Shown here: piece after piece, positions 1 to 8,656 of the stretch
How positions within the stretch are numbered: the stretch's first letter is position 1
Layout of the letters: each line of letters begins with the position of its first letter
Origin: Sphingobium sp. YR768
GTDB taxonomy: Bacteria; Pseudomonadota; Alphaproteobacteria; Sphingomonadales; Sphingomonadaceae
Direction: 5' to 3'
DNA length: 64,000 nt
Assembly: GCF_900111125.1 (NCBI RefSeq)
Contig: NZ_FOGE01000003.1
Coordinates: 394,504 to 458,503 of the forward strand
Position numbers and translations under genes: made by a program
Notes under the pieces: generated by a model
Databases searched by the model: none
What the model was told of the DNA's origin: nothing
The model's input: only the letters and a program-made list of their open reading frames with translations

Positions 1-1095
1 GACGGCCAGACCCGTGAAGGGCTTCACGATCGCCAGACCATAGACGCTGTCGATATTGATCTTCGCGCTCGCCGTGTCGCCAAAGCCGAAATAATCATAA
101 TCGGGCCGTTCATGCTCATAGCCGAAGACCAGCTTGGCCTGATCGACCGGGGCATAGACGCCTTCATATTCGAAGCGCAGATTGGTGCCCGAATAGCCAA
201 AATCCGGGTCGGTGCCGCGCACGAAATAATAGTCGCGATCGTTGCGCATCCAGGTGACGGCCGCGCGGTTGGTCAGCTTGCCGTCCAGCAGCGCCAGATT
301 GACGCCAGCATAGCCGACATATTGGTCGAGCTTCGACACGTCGCTGCTGTCGGCGGGCGCGCCGAAGAAGCTGTCATAGTCCAGATCGGCATGGATATAA
401 TAGCCACGCAGGTCGAGGCTGAGGGTGTCGGTGAAGGCCAGCTTCAGCCGGGCGTTGGCGGCGATATTTTCATAGCCGTCCCGTTCGGTGCCGCCCGCGG
501 CCGACGAAATGCCGTCGGTGCGGTAATAGGCCGCGCCGATCCCGCCGGACGCGATACCGGCGGTGCCGGACACGTCCGCCTTGGCATTGAGCGTATCGGC
601 ATAGCCATAATCGATCGAGGCGTTACCGGCGAAGCCTTCGGCCGGCGTGCCGGTCATCAGGTTGACGACACCGCCGATCGCCTGGCTGCCATAGACCACC
701 GAGTTGGAGCCGCGCAGCACTTCGACCCGGCGGATATTGGCGGTCAGCAAATGGCCGAAATCATAGCCGTCACCGATGCCGCTGGGATCATTCACCTTCA
801 CCCCGTCGATCAGCACCAGCGTCTGCGTCGTTTCCGCCCCGCGCAGCGACACGCTGGTCACGCCGCCGGTCGATCCGTTGCGGTTGAAGCGCACGCCCGG
901 CGTCGTCGCCAGCAGGTCGACGATGTCGGTCGCCTGCCGCTGTTCGATCGTCTTCGCGTCGATGACGGTGATCGCCTGCCCCACGTCGTCGCGCGACTGT
1001 TCGATGCCGGTGGCGGTGACGATGATCTCGTCCTCCTGCGCCCATGCCGGTGTCGCCGCCAGCAAGGCCGCGAGCGATATTCCCATTTTCAACAT
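1..1095 (-). CDS. btuB: TonB-dependent receptor, BtuB-like (3' end outside window)
   Basis: Reading the minus strand from the ATG at 1095 gives a signal peptide (MLKMGISLAALLAATPAWAQ) and then the plug-domain start EDEIIVTATGIEQSRDDVGQ. Further plug motifs are TTPGVRFNRNG, LVLIDGVKVNDPS and VEVLRGSNSVVYGSQAIGGV. About 365 residues are present; the C-terminal barrel lies beyond base 1. A second in-frame ATG (1086) is possible. The cobalamin riboswitch directly upstream on the same strand implies that the substrate is vitamin B12 or another corrinoid, taken up across the outer membrane with TonB energy. The family assignment is firm; the B12 specificity is inferred from the riboswitch. Confidence 0.9.
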   Translation of the reverse strand, partial: MLKMGISLAALLAATPAWAQEDEIIVTATGIEQSRDDVGQAITVIDAKTIEQRQATDIVDLLATTPGVRFNRNGSTGGVTSVSLRGAETTQTLVLIDGVKVNDPSGIGDGYDFGHLLTANIRRVEVLRGSNSVVYGSQAIGGVVNLMTGTPAEGFAGNASIDYGYADTLNAKADVSGTAGIASGGIGAAYYRTDGISSAAGGTERDGYENIAANARLKLAFTDTLSLDLRGYYIHADLDYDSFFGAPADSSDVSKLDQYVGYAGVNLALLDGKLTNRAAVTWMRNDRDYYFVRGTDPDFGYSGTNLRFEYEGVYAPVDQAKLVFGYEHERPDYDYFGFGDTASAKINIDSVYGLAIVKPFTGLAV

Positions 1096-1271
1096 ATAAG
1101 CCCCTATGGCGTCGCATGGCGACTGTCAGGGTCGGGGCGTCCGCACATGCGGTCGGATGTTGGAGGGATGACGCCATGCCCCGCCGCAACCCGATGCGGC
1201 CCCGGCCGCACGGCGTCGCTCGACGGAAAACCCACCGTGCCCCGGCCATCCCCTGGACCAAAGCAGAGCGA

Positions 1272-1462
1272 CCAAGCGCCGGCAGGTCTCCTGGCTCGCG
1301 GGTCGTTGCACGATGCATCAGCCTTCCCGGATAACTCCAGTGGCCGGTCTTTCGACCCCATGCATCGCGCTATCCGCTTACAGTTGCAGGGACAGCCACG
1401 GAATTGGGCGCTCACGCACCCGCACCGCATTCCCGTTTTCAGCCCTTTCGGGCACCGGCGCG
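1272..1462 (-). promoter_or_regulatory. Cobalamin (AdoCbl) riboswitch
   Basis: On the minus strand this noncoding stretch shows the hallmarks of the cobalamin riboswitch. The 5' strand of the outer helix is GGTGCCCGAAAGGGC. The core contains CCGTGGCTGTCCCTGCAACTG and GTAAGCGG, with GGCCACTGG downstream. The conserved 3' block is GAGCCAGGAGACCTGCCGGC (1279-1298). It lies about 180 bases upstream of the btuB-like start and after the fdhD stop. It is expected to repress the receptor when cobalamin is abundant. The ends are approximate. Confidence 0.93.
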
Positions 1463-1543
1463 ATCTGTTTGCAGGGAAAGAACAGCCCCTCCCCACGCGC
1501 GGCCCTGTAAGGGAAAGCCGGGGCGAATCCAAGCAGGCCGCGA

Positions 1544-2350
1544 TTAAAGCGCCACAGCGTTGCCCCGCAGCAACAGCGCGTCCGATCGGGCGAGCGCGAC
1601 CAGCGGCAATCCCGCCGCCGCCGCCCGTTCCGTCGCCAGCCGGGTCGGCGCGGAAATGGTGACGAGCAGCGGGCAATCTGCCAGCGTCGCCTTCTCCACC
1701 AGTTCATAGGAACAGCGTGAGGACAGCAGCGCGAAGCCGCCATCCCAATCCATGCCCTGCCGCGCCATCGCGCCGATCAGCTTGTCGAAGGCGTTGTGCC
1801 GCCCGACATCCTCGCGCACCAGCCGGATCGCGCCGTCCGCGCCGACCAGCGCAGCGGCATGGGCGGCGCCGGTGGCCGCGTTCAACGGCTGATGATCGCG
1901 CAAAGCCTCCAGCGCGCGGAAGATCGCCGCGCGGTCCGCCAGCGATGTCGTCGTGACTTGCGGCAGCGGCCGGATCGCCTGCTCCAGATTTTCGATGCCG
2001 CACAGGCCACAACTGCTGTCCGACGCCCGATGCCGCACCCGGTCCAGAAGGCCCTCGGTCCGGTGCGGCGGCAATGTCGCGCGCGCGATGACGCCGCTGT
2101 CGGTCCGATGCACATCGACGTCCAGCAATGCATCCGCGCGCGTCACCAGCCGTTCGGCCAGGCTGAACCCCTGCACCAGATCCTCGATATCGGTCGGCGT
2201 CGCCATCAGCACGGCATAGCCCGCGCCATTATATTCGATCGCGACCGGCACTTCCTCCGCCAGCGCCCGGGTGATCGCTTCCGTCCCGCCATCGGGCGTC
2301 AGCCGGTCGAAGGACAGGCTGCTCAGGCTCTCCCCGTCCATCAGCGGCAA
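1544..2350 (-). CDS. fdhD: Formate dehydrogenase accessory sulfurtransferase FdhD (FdsC)
   Basis: A 268-residue protein of the FdhD family, which passes sulfur from a cysteine desulfurase to the Mo-bis-MGD cofactor of formate dehydrogenase. The diagnostic SSCGLCGIENLEQAIR segment carries the CxxC sulfur-relay motif. Later motifs AAALVGADG and REDVGRHNAFDKLIG are typical of the family. The longest frame starts with TTG at 2350, with a GGA/GAG ribosome site nearby. An in-frame ATG at 2341 is the alternative. It follows fdsD by only 4 bases and is the last gene of the fds operon. Confidence 0.95.
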   Translation of the reverse strand: MPLMDGESLSSLSFDRLTPDGGTEAITRALAEEVPVAIEYNGAGYAVLMATPTDIEDLVQGFSLAERLVTRADALLDVDVHRTDSGVIARATLPPHRTEGLLDRVRHRASDSSCGLCGIENLEQAIRPLPQVTTTSLADRAAIFRALEALRDHQPLNAATGAAHAAALVGADGAIRLVREDVGRHNAFDKLIGAMARQGMDWDGGFALLSSRCSYELVEKATLADCPLLVTISAPTRLATERAAAAGLPLVALARSDALLLRGNAVAL

Positions 2351-2354
2351 GCAC

Positions 2355-2660
2355 TCATCCGGCGTCGCAATGGCCAGCCTCGTCTACGCGATTGAACTGC
2401 GCTGCATCGACCTGCGGCGCTGGCCGCCCCTGCGCCATCCGGGCCACGGCAGCGGTCACCACCGGCGAGAGCCGTTCGGGCTGATCCTGCGCGATGGCGA
2501 TGATCTGCGCCTTCATCCGCGGGTCCCAGAAGCGGGTCAGATGTTCGGCGAGCGCTTCCGTTGCCTTCGCCTCGCCCATCATCGCCATGTTGCGGGCGAT
2601 CTGGTGCGCCATATAGACCAGCCGATCGGTCGTGGACATGACATGGGTGTCATCGCTCAT
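2355..2660 (-). CDS. fdsD: Formate dehydrogenase delta subunit FdsD
   Basis: A 101-residue protein starting MSDDTHVMSTTDRLVYM and containing HQIARNMA, HLTRFWDPRMKAQI and a Val/Ala-rich helix. This matches the small NAD-dependent formate dehydrogenase subunit, thought to help assembly of the FdsABG complex. The reading frame is open further upstream, but the ATG at 2660 falls 11 bases after the fdsA stop and gives the usual length. It sits between fdsA and fdhD in the same operon. Confidence 0.92.
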   Translation of the reverse strand: MSDDTHVMSTTDRLVYMAHQIARNMAMMGEAKATEALAEHLTRFWDPRMKAQIIAIAQDQPERLSPVVTAAVARMAQGRPAPQVDAAQFNRVDEAGHCDAG

Positions 2661-2670
2661 GGGGCCGATC

Positions 2671-5517
2671 CTATTCCGCCGCTTCCAGTGGCGCAATGCG
2701 GCGGCTGTTGCGAGCCTGCTCGGCATAATCCTGCTGCCAGTCGCTCGGCCCGTTGCTGGCCATCACCTGCACCGCAGTCACCTTATATTCCGGGCAATTG
2801 GTGGCCCAGTCCGAATAGTCGGTGGTGATGACATTGGCCTGCGTCTCCGGGTGATGGAAGGTCGTATAGACCACGCCGGGCGCCACCCGTTCCGTGATCA
2901 GCGCGCGCAACGTCGTCTCCCCTGCCCGGCTGCGCAGCGTCACCCAGTCGCCATCCTTCAGGCCGCGATTGTCCGCATCGCTGGGATGCATCTCCAGCCG
3001 GTCCTCCGGATGCCAGGCGGTGTTGGCCGTCCGCCGCGTCTGCGCGCCAACATTATAGTGGCTCAAAATGCGCCCGGTGGTCAGCAGCAGCGGGAAGCGC
3101 GGCCCGGTCTTCTCATCGGTCGGCACATAGTCGGTGACGACGAACTTGCCCTTCCCCCGCACGAAGCCGTCCCGGTGCATCGTCGGCGTGCCGTCCGGCG
3201 CAGCGTCATTGGCCGGCCATTGCAGCGATCCTTCCGCCTCCAGCCGATCATAGCTGACGCCCGCAAAGGTCGGGGTCAGCGCCGCAATCTCGTCCATGAT
3301 CTGCGAGGGGTGATCGTAGGTCCAGGCCAGCCCCATGGCGTTCGCCACCAGTTGCACGATCTCCCAGTCGGCATAACCGTTGAGCGGCGCCATCACCTTG
3401 CGCACCCGCTGGATGCGCCGTTCGGCATTGGTGAAGGTGCCGTCCTTCTCCAGGAAGGTCGATCCGGGCAGGAAGATATGGGCATAATTGGCGGTTTCAT
3501 TGAGGAACAGATCCTGCACCACCACGCATTCCATCGCCGCCAGCCCCGCCGCGACATGATGGGTATTGGGGTCGGACTGGAGGATATCCTCACCCTGCAC
3601 GAACAGCCCCTTGAACGTGCCGTCGGTCGCGGCGTCCAGCATATTGGGGATGCGCAGGCCCGGCTCGGCATCCAGCGCAACGCCCCATGTCCGTTCGAAC
3701 AGGCTGCGCGTGGCATCATCCGACACATGGCGATAACCGCTAAACTCATGCGGGAAGCTGCCCATGTCGCAGGCGCCCTGCACATTATTCTGCCCCCGCA
3801 GCGGGTTCACGCCTACGCCCTCGCGCCCGACATTGCCCGTCGCCATGGCAAGATTGGCGATCGACATGACGGTCGATGACCCTTGCGAATGTTCGGTGAC
3901 GCCCAGCCCATAATAGATCGCGCCATTGCCCCCGGTGGCATAGAGCCGCGCGGCCGCCCGCACATCATCCGCCTTCACGCCCGTCAGCGGCGCGATCGCC
4001 TCGGGCGAACGCGCCGCTTCCGATACGAACTCCGCCCAGTCCATGAACTCGTCCCAGTCGCACCGTTCGCGGATGAAGGCTTCGTCATACAGCTTCTCGG
4101 TCACGACCACATGGGCGATCGCGGTCAGCATCGCGACATTGGTGCCGGGCCGTAAGGGGAGATGATGTTCCGCCGCGATGTGCGGCGATTGCACCAGATC
4201 GGTGCGGCGCGGATCGATGACGATCAGCTTCGCCCCCTGCCGCAGCCGTTTCTTCATGCGACTGGCGAACACCGGATGCCCATCGGTCGGATTGGCGCCG
4301 ATGACGAGGATGACGTCCGCCTGCATCACGCTGTCGAAATCCTGCGTCCCCGCCGACGTGCCGAAAGTCTGGCTCAGGCCATAGCCGGTCGGCGAGTGGC
4401 AGACGCGCGCGCAGGTATCGACATTATTATTGCCGAACCCCTGCCGGATCAGCTTCTGGACGAGGAAGGTTTCCTCATTGGTGCAGCGGCTGGAGGTAAT
4501 GCCACCGATCGAGCGGGTGCCATATTTCGCCTGTATCCGCCGGAACTCGCTGGCGGTATGGGCGATCGCCTCCTCCCACGACACTTCGCGCCAGGGCTGG
4601 TCCACCGATGCGCGGATCATGGGGTTCAGGATCCGGTCCTGATGCTGGGCATAGCCCCAGGCGAAGCGGCCCTTGACGCAGCTATGGCCGCGATTGGCCT
4701 TGCCGTCCTTCCACGGCACCATCCGCACCAGTTCCTCCCCCCGCATTTCCGCGCGGAAGGTGCAGCCGACCCCGCAATAGGCGCAGGTGGTGACGACGGC
4801 CCGGTCCGGCGTGCCGCTTTCCACCACCTTCTTCTCGATGAGGGACGCGGTCGGGCAGGCCTGCACGCACGCCCCGCAGGACACGCATTCGGACCCCAGA
4901 AAATCCTCGCCCTGCGACGGCGAAACCTTGGATTCAAACCCCTTATTCTCGATCGTCAGCGCGAACGTGCCCTGCACTTCCTCGCACGCCCGCACGCAGC
5001 GCGAACAGACGATGCACTTGCTGGGATCGAAATCGAAATAGGGGTTCGACTGGTCCTTCGCCTGCCCCATATTGGTCGCGCCATCATAGCCATAGCGCAC
5101 ATCGCGCAGGCCCACCGCGCCCGCCTGATCCTGCAATTCGCAGTCGCCATTGGCGCCGCAGGTCAGGCAATCGAGTGGATGATCGGAAATATAGAGTTCC
5201 ATCACCCCGCGCCGCAACTGCTTCAGCCGGTCGGTCTGGGTGCGCACCACCATGCCCTCGGCAACGGGCGTCGTGCAGGACGCGGGATAGCCGTTGCGCC
5301 CCTCCACCTCGACCAGACAAAGACGACAGGAACCGAAACTCTCGACATTGTCGGTTGCGCATAATTTGGGGATGGAGCCGCCCAGCAGAGACGCCGCGCG
5401 CATGATGCTGGTGCCTTCGGGCAAGGTCACGCTCTGCCCATCGATGGTCAGGGTGACGCTCTTGCCGGTCGCCAGCACGGGCGGCGTGCCATGGTCGGTT
5501 TCGCGGGAAAAGCTCAT
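2671..5517 (-). CDS. fdsA: NAD-dependent formate dehydrogenase alpha subunit FdsA
   Basis: The catalytic subunit (948 aa), which oxidises formate to CO2 at a Mo-bis-MGD centre. Domains in order: an N-terminal [2Fe-2S] domain (C53, C64, C67, C81); a His-Cys3 [4Fe-4S] site (H113, C117, C120, C126); two ferredoxin clusters (C168/171/174/178 and C211/214/217/221); the FdhF-type [4Fe-4S] site (C245, C248, C252, C280); the Mo domain; and a C-terminal dinucleotide-binding domain. C373-H374 in TCARVCHSPTGYG is the expected Mo ligand and proton relay, so this is a cysteine enzyme, not a selenocysteine one. The start overlaps the fdsB stop by 4 bases. Confidence 0.97.
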   Translation of the reverse strand: MSFSRETDHGTPPVLATGKSVTLTIDGQSVTLPEGTSIMRAASLLGGSIPKLCATDNVESFGSCRLCLVEVEGRNGYPASCTTPVAEGMVVRTQTDRLKQLRRGVMELYISDHPLDCLTCGANGDCELQDQAGAVGLRDVRYGYDGATNMGQAKDQSNPYFDFDPSKCIVCSRCVRACEEVQGTFALTIENKGFESKVSPSQGEDFLGSECVSCGACVQACPTASLIEKKVVESGTPDRAVVTTCAYCGVGCTFRAEMRGEELVRMVPWKDGKANRGHSCVKGRFAWGYAQHQDRILNPMIRASVDQPWREVSWEEAIAHTASEFRRIQAKYGTRSIGGITSSRCTNEETFLVQKLIRQGFGNNNVDTCARVCHSPTGYGLSQTFGTSAGTQDFDSVMQADVILVIGANPTDGHPVFASRMKKRLRQGAKLIVIDPRRTDLVQSPHIAAEHHLPLRPGTNVAMLTAIAHVVVTEKLYDEAFIRERCDWDEFMDWAEFVSEAARSPEAIAPLTGVKADDVRAAARLYATGGNGAIYYGLGVTEHSQGSSTVMSIANLAMATGNVGREGVGVNPLRGQNNVQGACDMGSFPHEFSGYRHVSDDATRSLFERTWGVALDAEPGLRIPNMLDAATDGTFKGLFVQGEDILQSDPNTHHVAAGLAAMECVVVQDLFLNETANYAHIFLPGSTFLEKDGTFTNAERRIQRVRKVMAPLNGYADWEIVQLVANAMGLAWTYDHPSQIMDEIAALTPTFAGVSYDRLEAEGSLQWPANDAAPDGTPTMHRDGFVRGKGKFVVTDYVPTDEKTGPRFPLLLTTGRILSHYNVGAQTRRTANTAWHPEDRLEMHPSDADNRGLKDGDWVTLRSRAGETTLRALITERVAPGVVYTTFHHPETQANVITTDYSDWATNCPEYKVTAVQVMASNGPSDWQQDYAEQARNSRRIAPLEAAE

Positions 5518-7133
5518 TCCGCGGCCTCCTTTACGGGCGCAGATGCGCCGAAATCCTCGGGAAAATGGTCGAGCGCGCTCAGCACCGGATAGGGCGTGAA
5601 GCCCCCCAGCGCACAGAGCGAGCCATATTTCATCGTATCGGCCAGATCGCGCAGCAGATTGGTCTGCGCTTCGATCGAAACATCGATCCGATCCGGCGCG
5701 CGGGAATAGAGGGCCTTACCTAAATATCCCCCCTCCGTTCGTGCTGAGCTTGTCGAAGCACGCGCGCGCCCTTCGACAGGCTCAGGGCGAACGGGTGCTG
5801 TAATGTCCCTCTCCGCTATAATCCGATCCATGATCTCCACCCCGCGCGTCGATCCGATCCGGCACGGCGTGCATTTGCCGCAACTTTCCGCCGCACAGAA
5901 TTCCATCGCGAAGCGCGCCATATGCGCCATGTCGACACTGTCGTCGAACACGGTAATCCCGGCATGACCAATCAGCCCGCCCGCCTGCGCGAACGCCTCA
6001 TAGTCGAACGGCAGATGGAACATGCTCGGCGGGAAATAGGCGCCCAGCGGCCCGCCCACCTGCACCGCGCGCACCGGTCGCCCGCTCGCCGTACCGCCGC
6101 CAATCTCGTTCACCAGTTCGCCCAGCGTGATGCCGAAACCGATCTCGTACAGCCCGCCATGCCGCACATTGCCCGCCAGTTGCACCGGCATCGTCCCGCG
6201 CGACCGGCCGAAGCCCACCGCCGCATAAGCCTCCGCGCCTTCGCTCAAAATGAATGGCACGGCCGCCAGCGACAGCACATTGTTGATGACGGTCGGCCGG
6301 CCGAACAGCCCCTGCAAGGCCGGCAAAGGCGGCTTGGCCCGCACTTGCCCGCGCTTGCCCTCGATCGAATCGAGCAGCGCCGTCTCCTCGCCGCAGACAT
6401 AGGCGCCCGCGCCCTCGCGCACCTCCAGCACGAACGGCGCGACCAGATGCGCCGACGCCTCGATCGCCGCGCGCATCGTCGCGACGCAGAAGGGATATTC
6501 GGACCGGATATAGATATAGCCATGGCCCGCGCCGACCGCATGGGCGGCGATCGCCATGCCTTCGATCAGGCAATAGGGATCGCCCTCCATCAGCATTCGG
6601 TCGGCAAAGGTGCCACTGTCGCCCTCGTCGGCGTTGCAGACGATGAACTTGTCGCCAGCGGGCGCATCCAGCACGGTCTGCCATTTGATCCCGGTGGGAA
6701 AGCCCGCCCCGCCGCGCCCGCGCAGGCCCGATGCCTTGACCGCATCGACCACCTGTTGCGGTGCCAGCGCCCGCGCCTTTTCCAGCCCCAGCCAGCCGCC
6801 ATGCGCCGCATAATCATTCAGGTCGACCGGATCGATGATGCCGCAACGGGCAAAGGTGAACCGCTGCTGCCCCGCAAAGAAGGGCAGATCCTCGATCCGG
6901 CCCAGCCGGTTCGCATGGCTGCCATCCAGCACCGCCGCCACATCAGCCGGCCCGACCGGCCCGAAGCCGATCCGCCCTTCCTCCGTCTCCACCTCGACCA
7001 GAGGCTCGATGTTGAACAGCCCGCGCGATCCGGTGCGCACCACCTGGCACCCGGCCGCGGCAAAGGCGCGCGCCACATCGTCCGCGCCCAGCGCCACCGA
7101 TGCCATGTCGCGGCTGACAAAGACCCGGCTCAT
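5514..7133 (-). CDS. fdsB: NAD-dependent formate dehydrogenase beta subunit FdsB
   Basis: The NADH/FMN-binding subunit (539 aa), similar to NuoF. It carries GLRGRGGAGFPTGIKW (FMN/NADH site), CNADEGDSGTFADR, YVCGEETALLDSIEG, and the [4Fe-4S] ligands in ESCGKCTPCRIG. The N-terminal ~110 residues form a thioredoxin-like ferredoxin domain. The ATG at 7133 (MSRVFVSRDMASVAL) overlaps the fdsG stop by 4 bases; longer readings upstream are fdsG in another frame. Oddity: residues about 447-467 are encoded by a palindromic chromosomal repeat (5735-5794), an apparent in-frame insertion behind the Fe-S ligands. Confidence 0.96.
   Translation of the reverse strand: MSRVFVSRDMASVALGADDVARAFAAAGCQVVRTGSRGLFNIEPLVEVETEEGRIGFGPVGPADVAAVLDGSHANRLGRIEDLPFFAGQQRFTFARCGIIDPVDLNDYAAHGGWLGLEKARALAPQQVVDAVKASGLRGRGGAGFPTGIKWQTVLDAPAGDKFIVCNADEGDSGTFADRMLMEGDPYCLIEGMAIAAHAVGAGHGYIYIRSEYPFCVATMRAAIEASAHLVAPFVLEVREGAGAYVCGEETALLDSIEGKRGQVRAKPPLPALQGLFGRPTVINNVLSLAAVPFILSEGAEAYAAVGFGRSRGTMPVQLAGNVRHGGLYEIGFGITLGELVNEIGGGTASGRPVRAVQVGGPLGAYFPPSMFHLPFDYEAFAQAGGLIGHAGITVFDDSVDMAHMARFAMEFCAAESCGKCTPCRIGSTRGVEIMDRIIAERDITAPVRPEPVEGRARASTSSARTEGGYLGKALYSRAPDRIDVSIEAQTNLLRDLADTMKYGSLCALGGFTPYPVLSALDHFPEDFGASAPVKEAAE
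5735..5794. repeat. REP-like palindrome family A, copy 1 (inside fdsB)
   Basis: Two imperfect inverted arms (CCGTTCGTGCTGAGCTTGTC and CCTTCGACAGGCTCAGGGCG, each followed or preceded by matching bases) flank a short GC-only spacer. The same arms recur at 22807-22890, 25550-25684 and 28747-28824. This copy lies within the fdsB reading frame and is translated as PVRPEPVEGRARASTSSART. Confidence 0.9.
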
Positions 7134-7582
7134 GCCGCCACCTCCAGCGCGATCCGCTCCAGCACCGCCGCGTCGATCCGCCCCACCGGCCGCCCGTCGA
7201 CCAGCGCATTGGGGCCGATCGCACACAGGCCCAGACAATAGACCGGCTCCAGCGCCACCTGCCCGTCGGCCCGCACCTCGCCCATCGCCACGCCCAGCCG
7301 CTTGGCCGCCGCCGCCTCGATCGCCGCGCCGCCCCGCGCCTGACAACTTTCCGCACGGCACAGCTTCACCACATGACGCCCCGGCGCGGTGCGCCTGAAA
7401 TCATGGTAGAAGGTGATGACGCCATGCACATCGGCCCGGCTGAGGTTCAGCGCCCGCGCGATCGCCGGGACCAGCGCATCGTCGATATAGCCTGCCTCTT
7501 CCAGCATCGCGTGGAGCAACGGCAACAGCCGGTCGCGCGTCGCGCCATGGCGCGCGGTCCACTCCGTGACAAAATCTTCCAT
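7130..7582 (-). CDS. fdsG: NAD-dependent formate dehydrogenase gamma subunit FdsG
   Basis: A 150-residue NuoE-like thioredoxin-fold [2Fe-2S] subunit. The four cluster cysteines are C75, C80 (LCRAESCQARGG) and C116, C120 (YCLGLCAIGPNALVDG). The helical N-terminus has VHGVITFYHDF, the usual family segment. It passes electrons between FdsB and FdsA. It is the first gene of the fdsGBAD-fdhD operon. A LysR-type inverted repeat (7677-7695) lies about 95 bases upstream of its start. Confidence 0.95.
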   Translation of the reverse strand: MEDFVTEWTARHGATRDRLLPLLHAMLEEAGYIDDALVPAIARALNLSRADVHGVITFYHDFRRTAPGRHVVKLCRAESCQARGGAAIEAAAAKRLGVAMGEVRADGQVALEPVYCLGLCAIGPNALVDGRPVGRIDAAVLERIALEVAA

Positions 7583-7676
7583 CTCTACCCTGCCTTCTGG
7601 CCTGCCTTTTGCGGCTGATTTTGCGCATGATCCTGCGCGCGCGCCGGATCAGCGTCAAATCGAAGCCCGTAATGGC

Positions 7677-7695
7677 TGATAGGAAAACTCTATCA
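7677..7695. promoter_or_regulatory. Putative LysR operator upstream of fdsG
   Basis: Perfect inverted repeat TGATAG-GAAAACT-CTATCA: 6-bp arms with a 7-base spacer and a T-N11-A core typical of LysR boxes. It overlaps the stop codon of the lysR gene and lies 95 bases upstream of fdsG. An almost identical site with the same spacer length occurs at 8627-8645. Binding is inferred. Confidence 0.7.
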
Positions 7696-8595
7696 AGAGG
7701 TCCGAAAGCCCGGCGGCAGGCGCAGCGATCGCGCCACCGCCAGCACTGCCTGCGCCAACGGCCCCATCGGCGCGCTGTCCGACACGATCACCCCCACGCG
7801 GCTGCCTTCCTCCGTGTCCGGCATGGCGTGTATCCGCGCCCAGTTCAGCCCATCGAGCAAGGTCGCATGGCTATCCGGGATGATCGAACAGAGCCGCCCC
7901 TGCTGCACCAGTCCCAGCAGCGCGACATAGCTATCCGCCGTCACCAGCGGCCGCAGCACCAGCCCGCGTTCGGCCAGTCGCGCGTCGAGAATCCGCCGGT
8001 TCTGCATCCCCTGATGCAGCAGGCACAGCGGCAGCCGCGCCAGAACGGCCCAGTCGATCACATCGGGAACCGCCACGCCCCCCAACGCACTGACCAGCAT
8101 CGTCCGCTCGACATAGAGCGGCACCGACAGCGCATGGGCAGGCGGCTCGAAATCCAGATAGGTCAGCCCCGCATCCAGTTCGAACGCCGCCAGCTCCCGC
8201 TCGATCTGCCGCGATGTCAGCGCCCGTACCGAGATATTCAGCCCCGGATAGCGCGCCAGCATCGCTTCGGCCAGACAGCCGATCGCGGGCATCGCCGCCG
8301 GAATAGCCCCCAGCCGCAATTCTCCCTTCAACGGCCCCCGCGCCGTTTCCGCCGCCTGCCCCAGCGCTTCGGCCGCCGCTACCAGTTGCCGCGCCCAGGG
8401 CAGGATCGCCTCCCCCTCCGCCGTCAGCCCGGCATATTTGCGGTCGCGCCGGATCAGCCTTTTGCCCAGCTGCGCCTCCAGCGTGGCGATGCCAGCCGAC
8501 AGCGTCGGTTGCGACACATTGCAATGCGCGGCGGCGCGCGCAAAATGGCCTTCGCGCTCCAGCGCCAGAAAATATTCGACAAGGCGGGTCTGCAT
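7693..8595 (-). CDS. LysR-family transcriptional regulator (probable formate dehydrogenase regulator)
   Basis: A 300-residue LysR protein. The N-terminal winged helix-turn-helix is seen as YFLALEREGHFARAAAHCNV followed by SQPTLSAGIATLEAQLG. The remainder is a periplasmic-binding-protein-like effector domain. The start is placed at ATG 8595 (MQTRLVEYF), where LysR proteins normally begin; the frame is open further upstream, but that part would overlap the mobA promoter. It lies directly upstream of the fds operon, and matching inverted repeats flank the gene. That makes it the likely regulator of fds and itself, comparable to fdsR of other formate oxidisers. Confidence 0.92.
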   Translation of the reverse strand: MQTRLVEYFLALEREGHFARAAAHCNVSQPTLSAGIATLEAQLGKRLIRRDRKYAGLTAEGEAILPWARQLVAAAEALGQAAETARGPLKGELRLGAIPAAMPAIGCLAEAMLARYPGLNISVRALTSRQIERELAAFELDAGLTYLDFEPPAHALSVPLYVERTMLVSALGGVAVPDVIDWAVLARLPLCLLHQGMQNRRILDARLAERGLVLRPLVTADSYVALLGLVQQGRLCSIIPDSHATLLDGLNWARIHAMPDTEEGSRVGVIVSDSAPMGPLAQAVLAVARSLRLPPGFRTS

Positions 8596-8626
8596 GACAT
8601 CTGCTATAAGGCAGTTGGCATCCTCT

Positions 8627-8645
8627 TTATAGAGGAGAGCTATCA
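8627..8645. promoter_or_regulatory. Putative LysR operator between lysR and mobA
   Basis: TTATAG-AGGAGAG-CTATCA matches the fdsG-side site (TGATAG-N7-CTATCA) in 11 of 12 arm positions with the same 7-base spacer. It sits in the 61-base divergent gap between lysR (start 8595) and mobA (start 8657). It could therefore control both directions. The mobA ribosome site AAGGAG follows immediately. Confidence 0.65.
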
Positions 8646-8656
8646 AGGAGGCACAG

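Noticed and set aside
112..1662. 516-codon open frame on the plus strand
   Set aside because: It lies antisense to the btuB-like gene and runs through the cobalamin riboswitch. Composition is that of a GC-rich shadow, with no recognisable domain.
2632..5364. Long plus-strand open frames opposite fdsA (415, 90 and 400 codons)
   Set aside because: Arg/His/Ala-rich antisense readings typical of high-GC genes. fdsA on the other strand has complete domains and ligands.
2671..5517. Selenocysteine in FdsA
   Set aside because: The active-site codon reads Cys (C373) and no in-frame TGA or SECIS-like hairpin is needed for a full-length protein.
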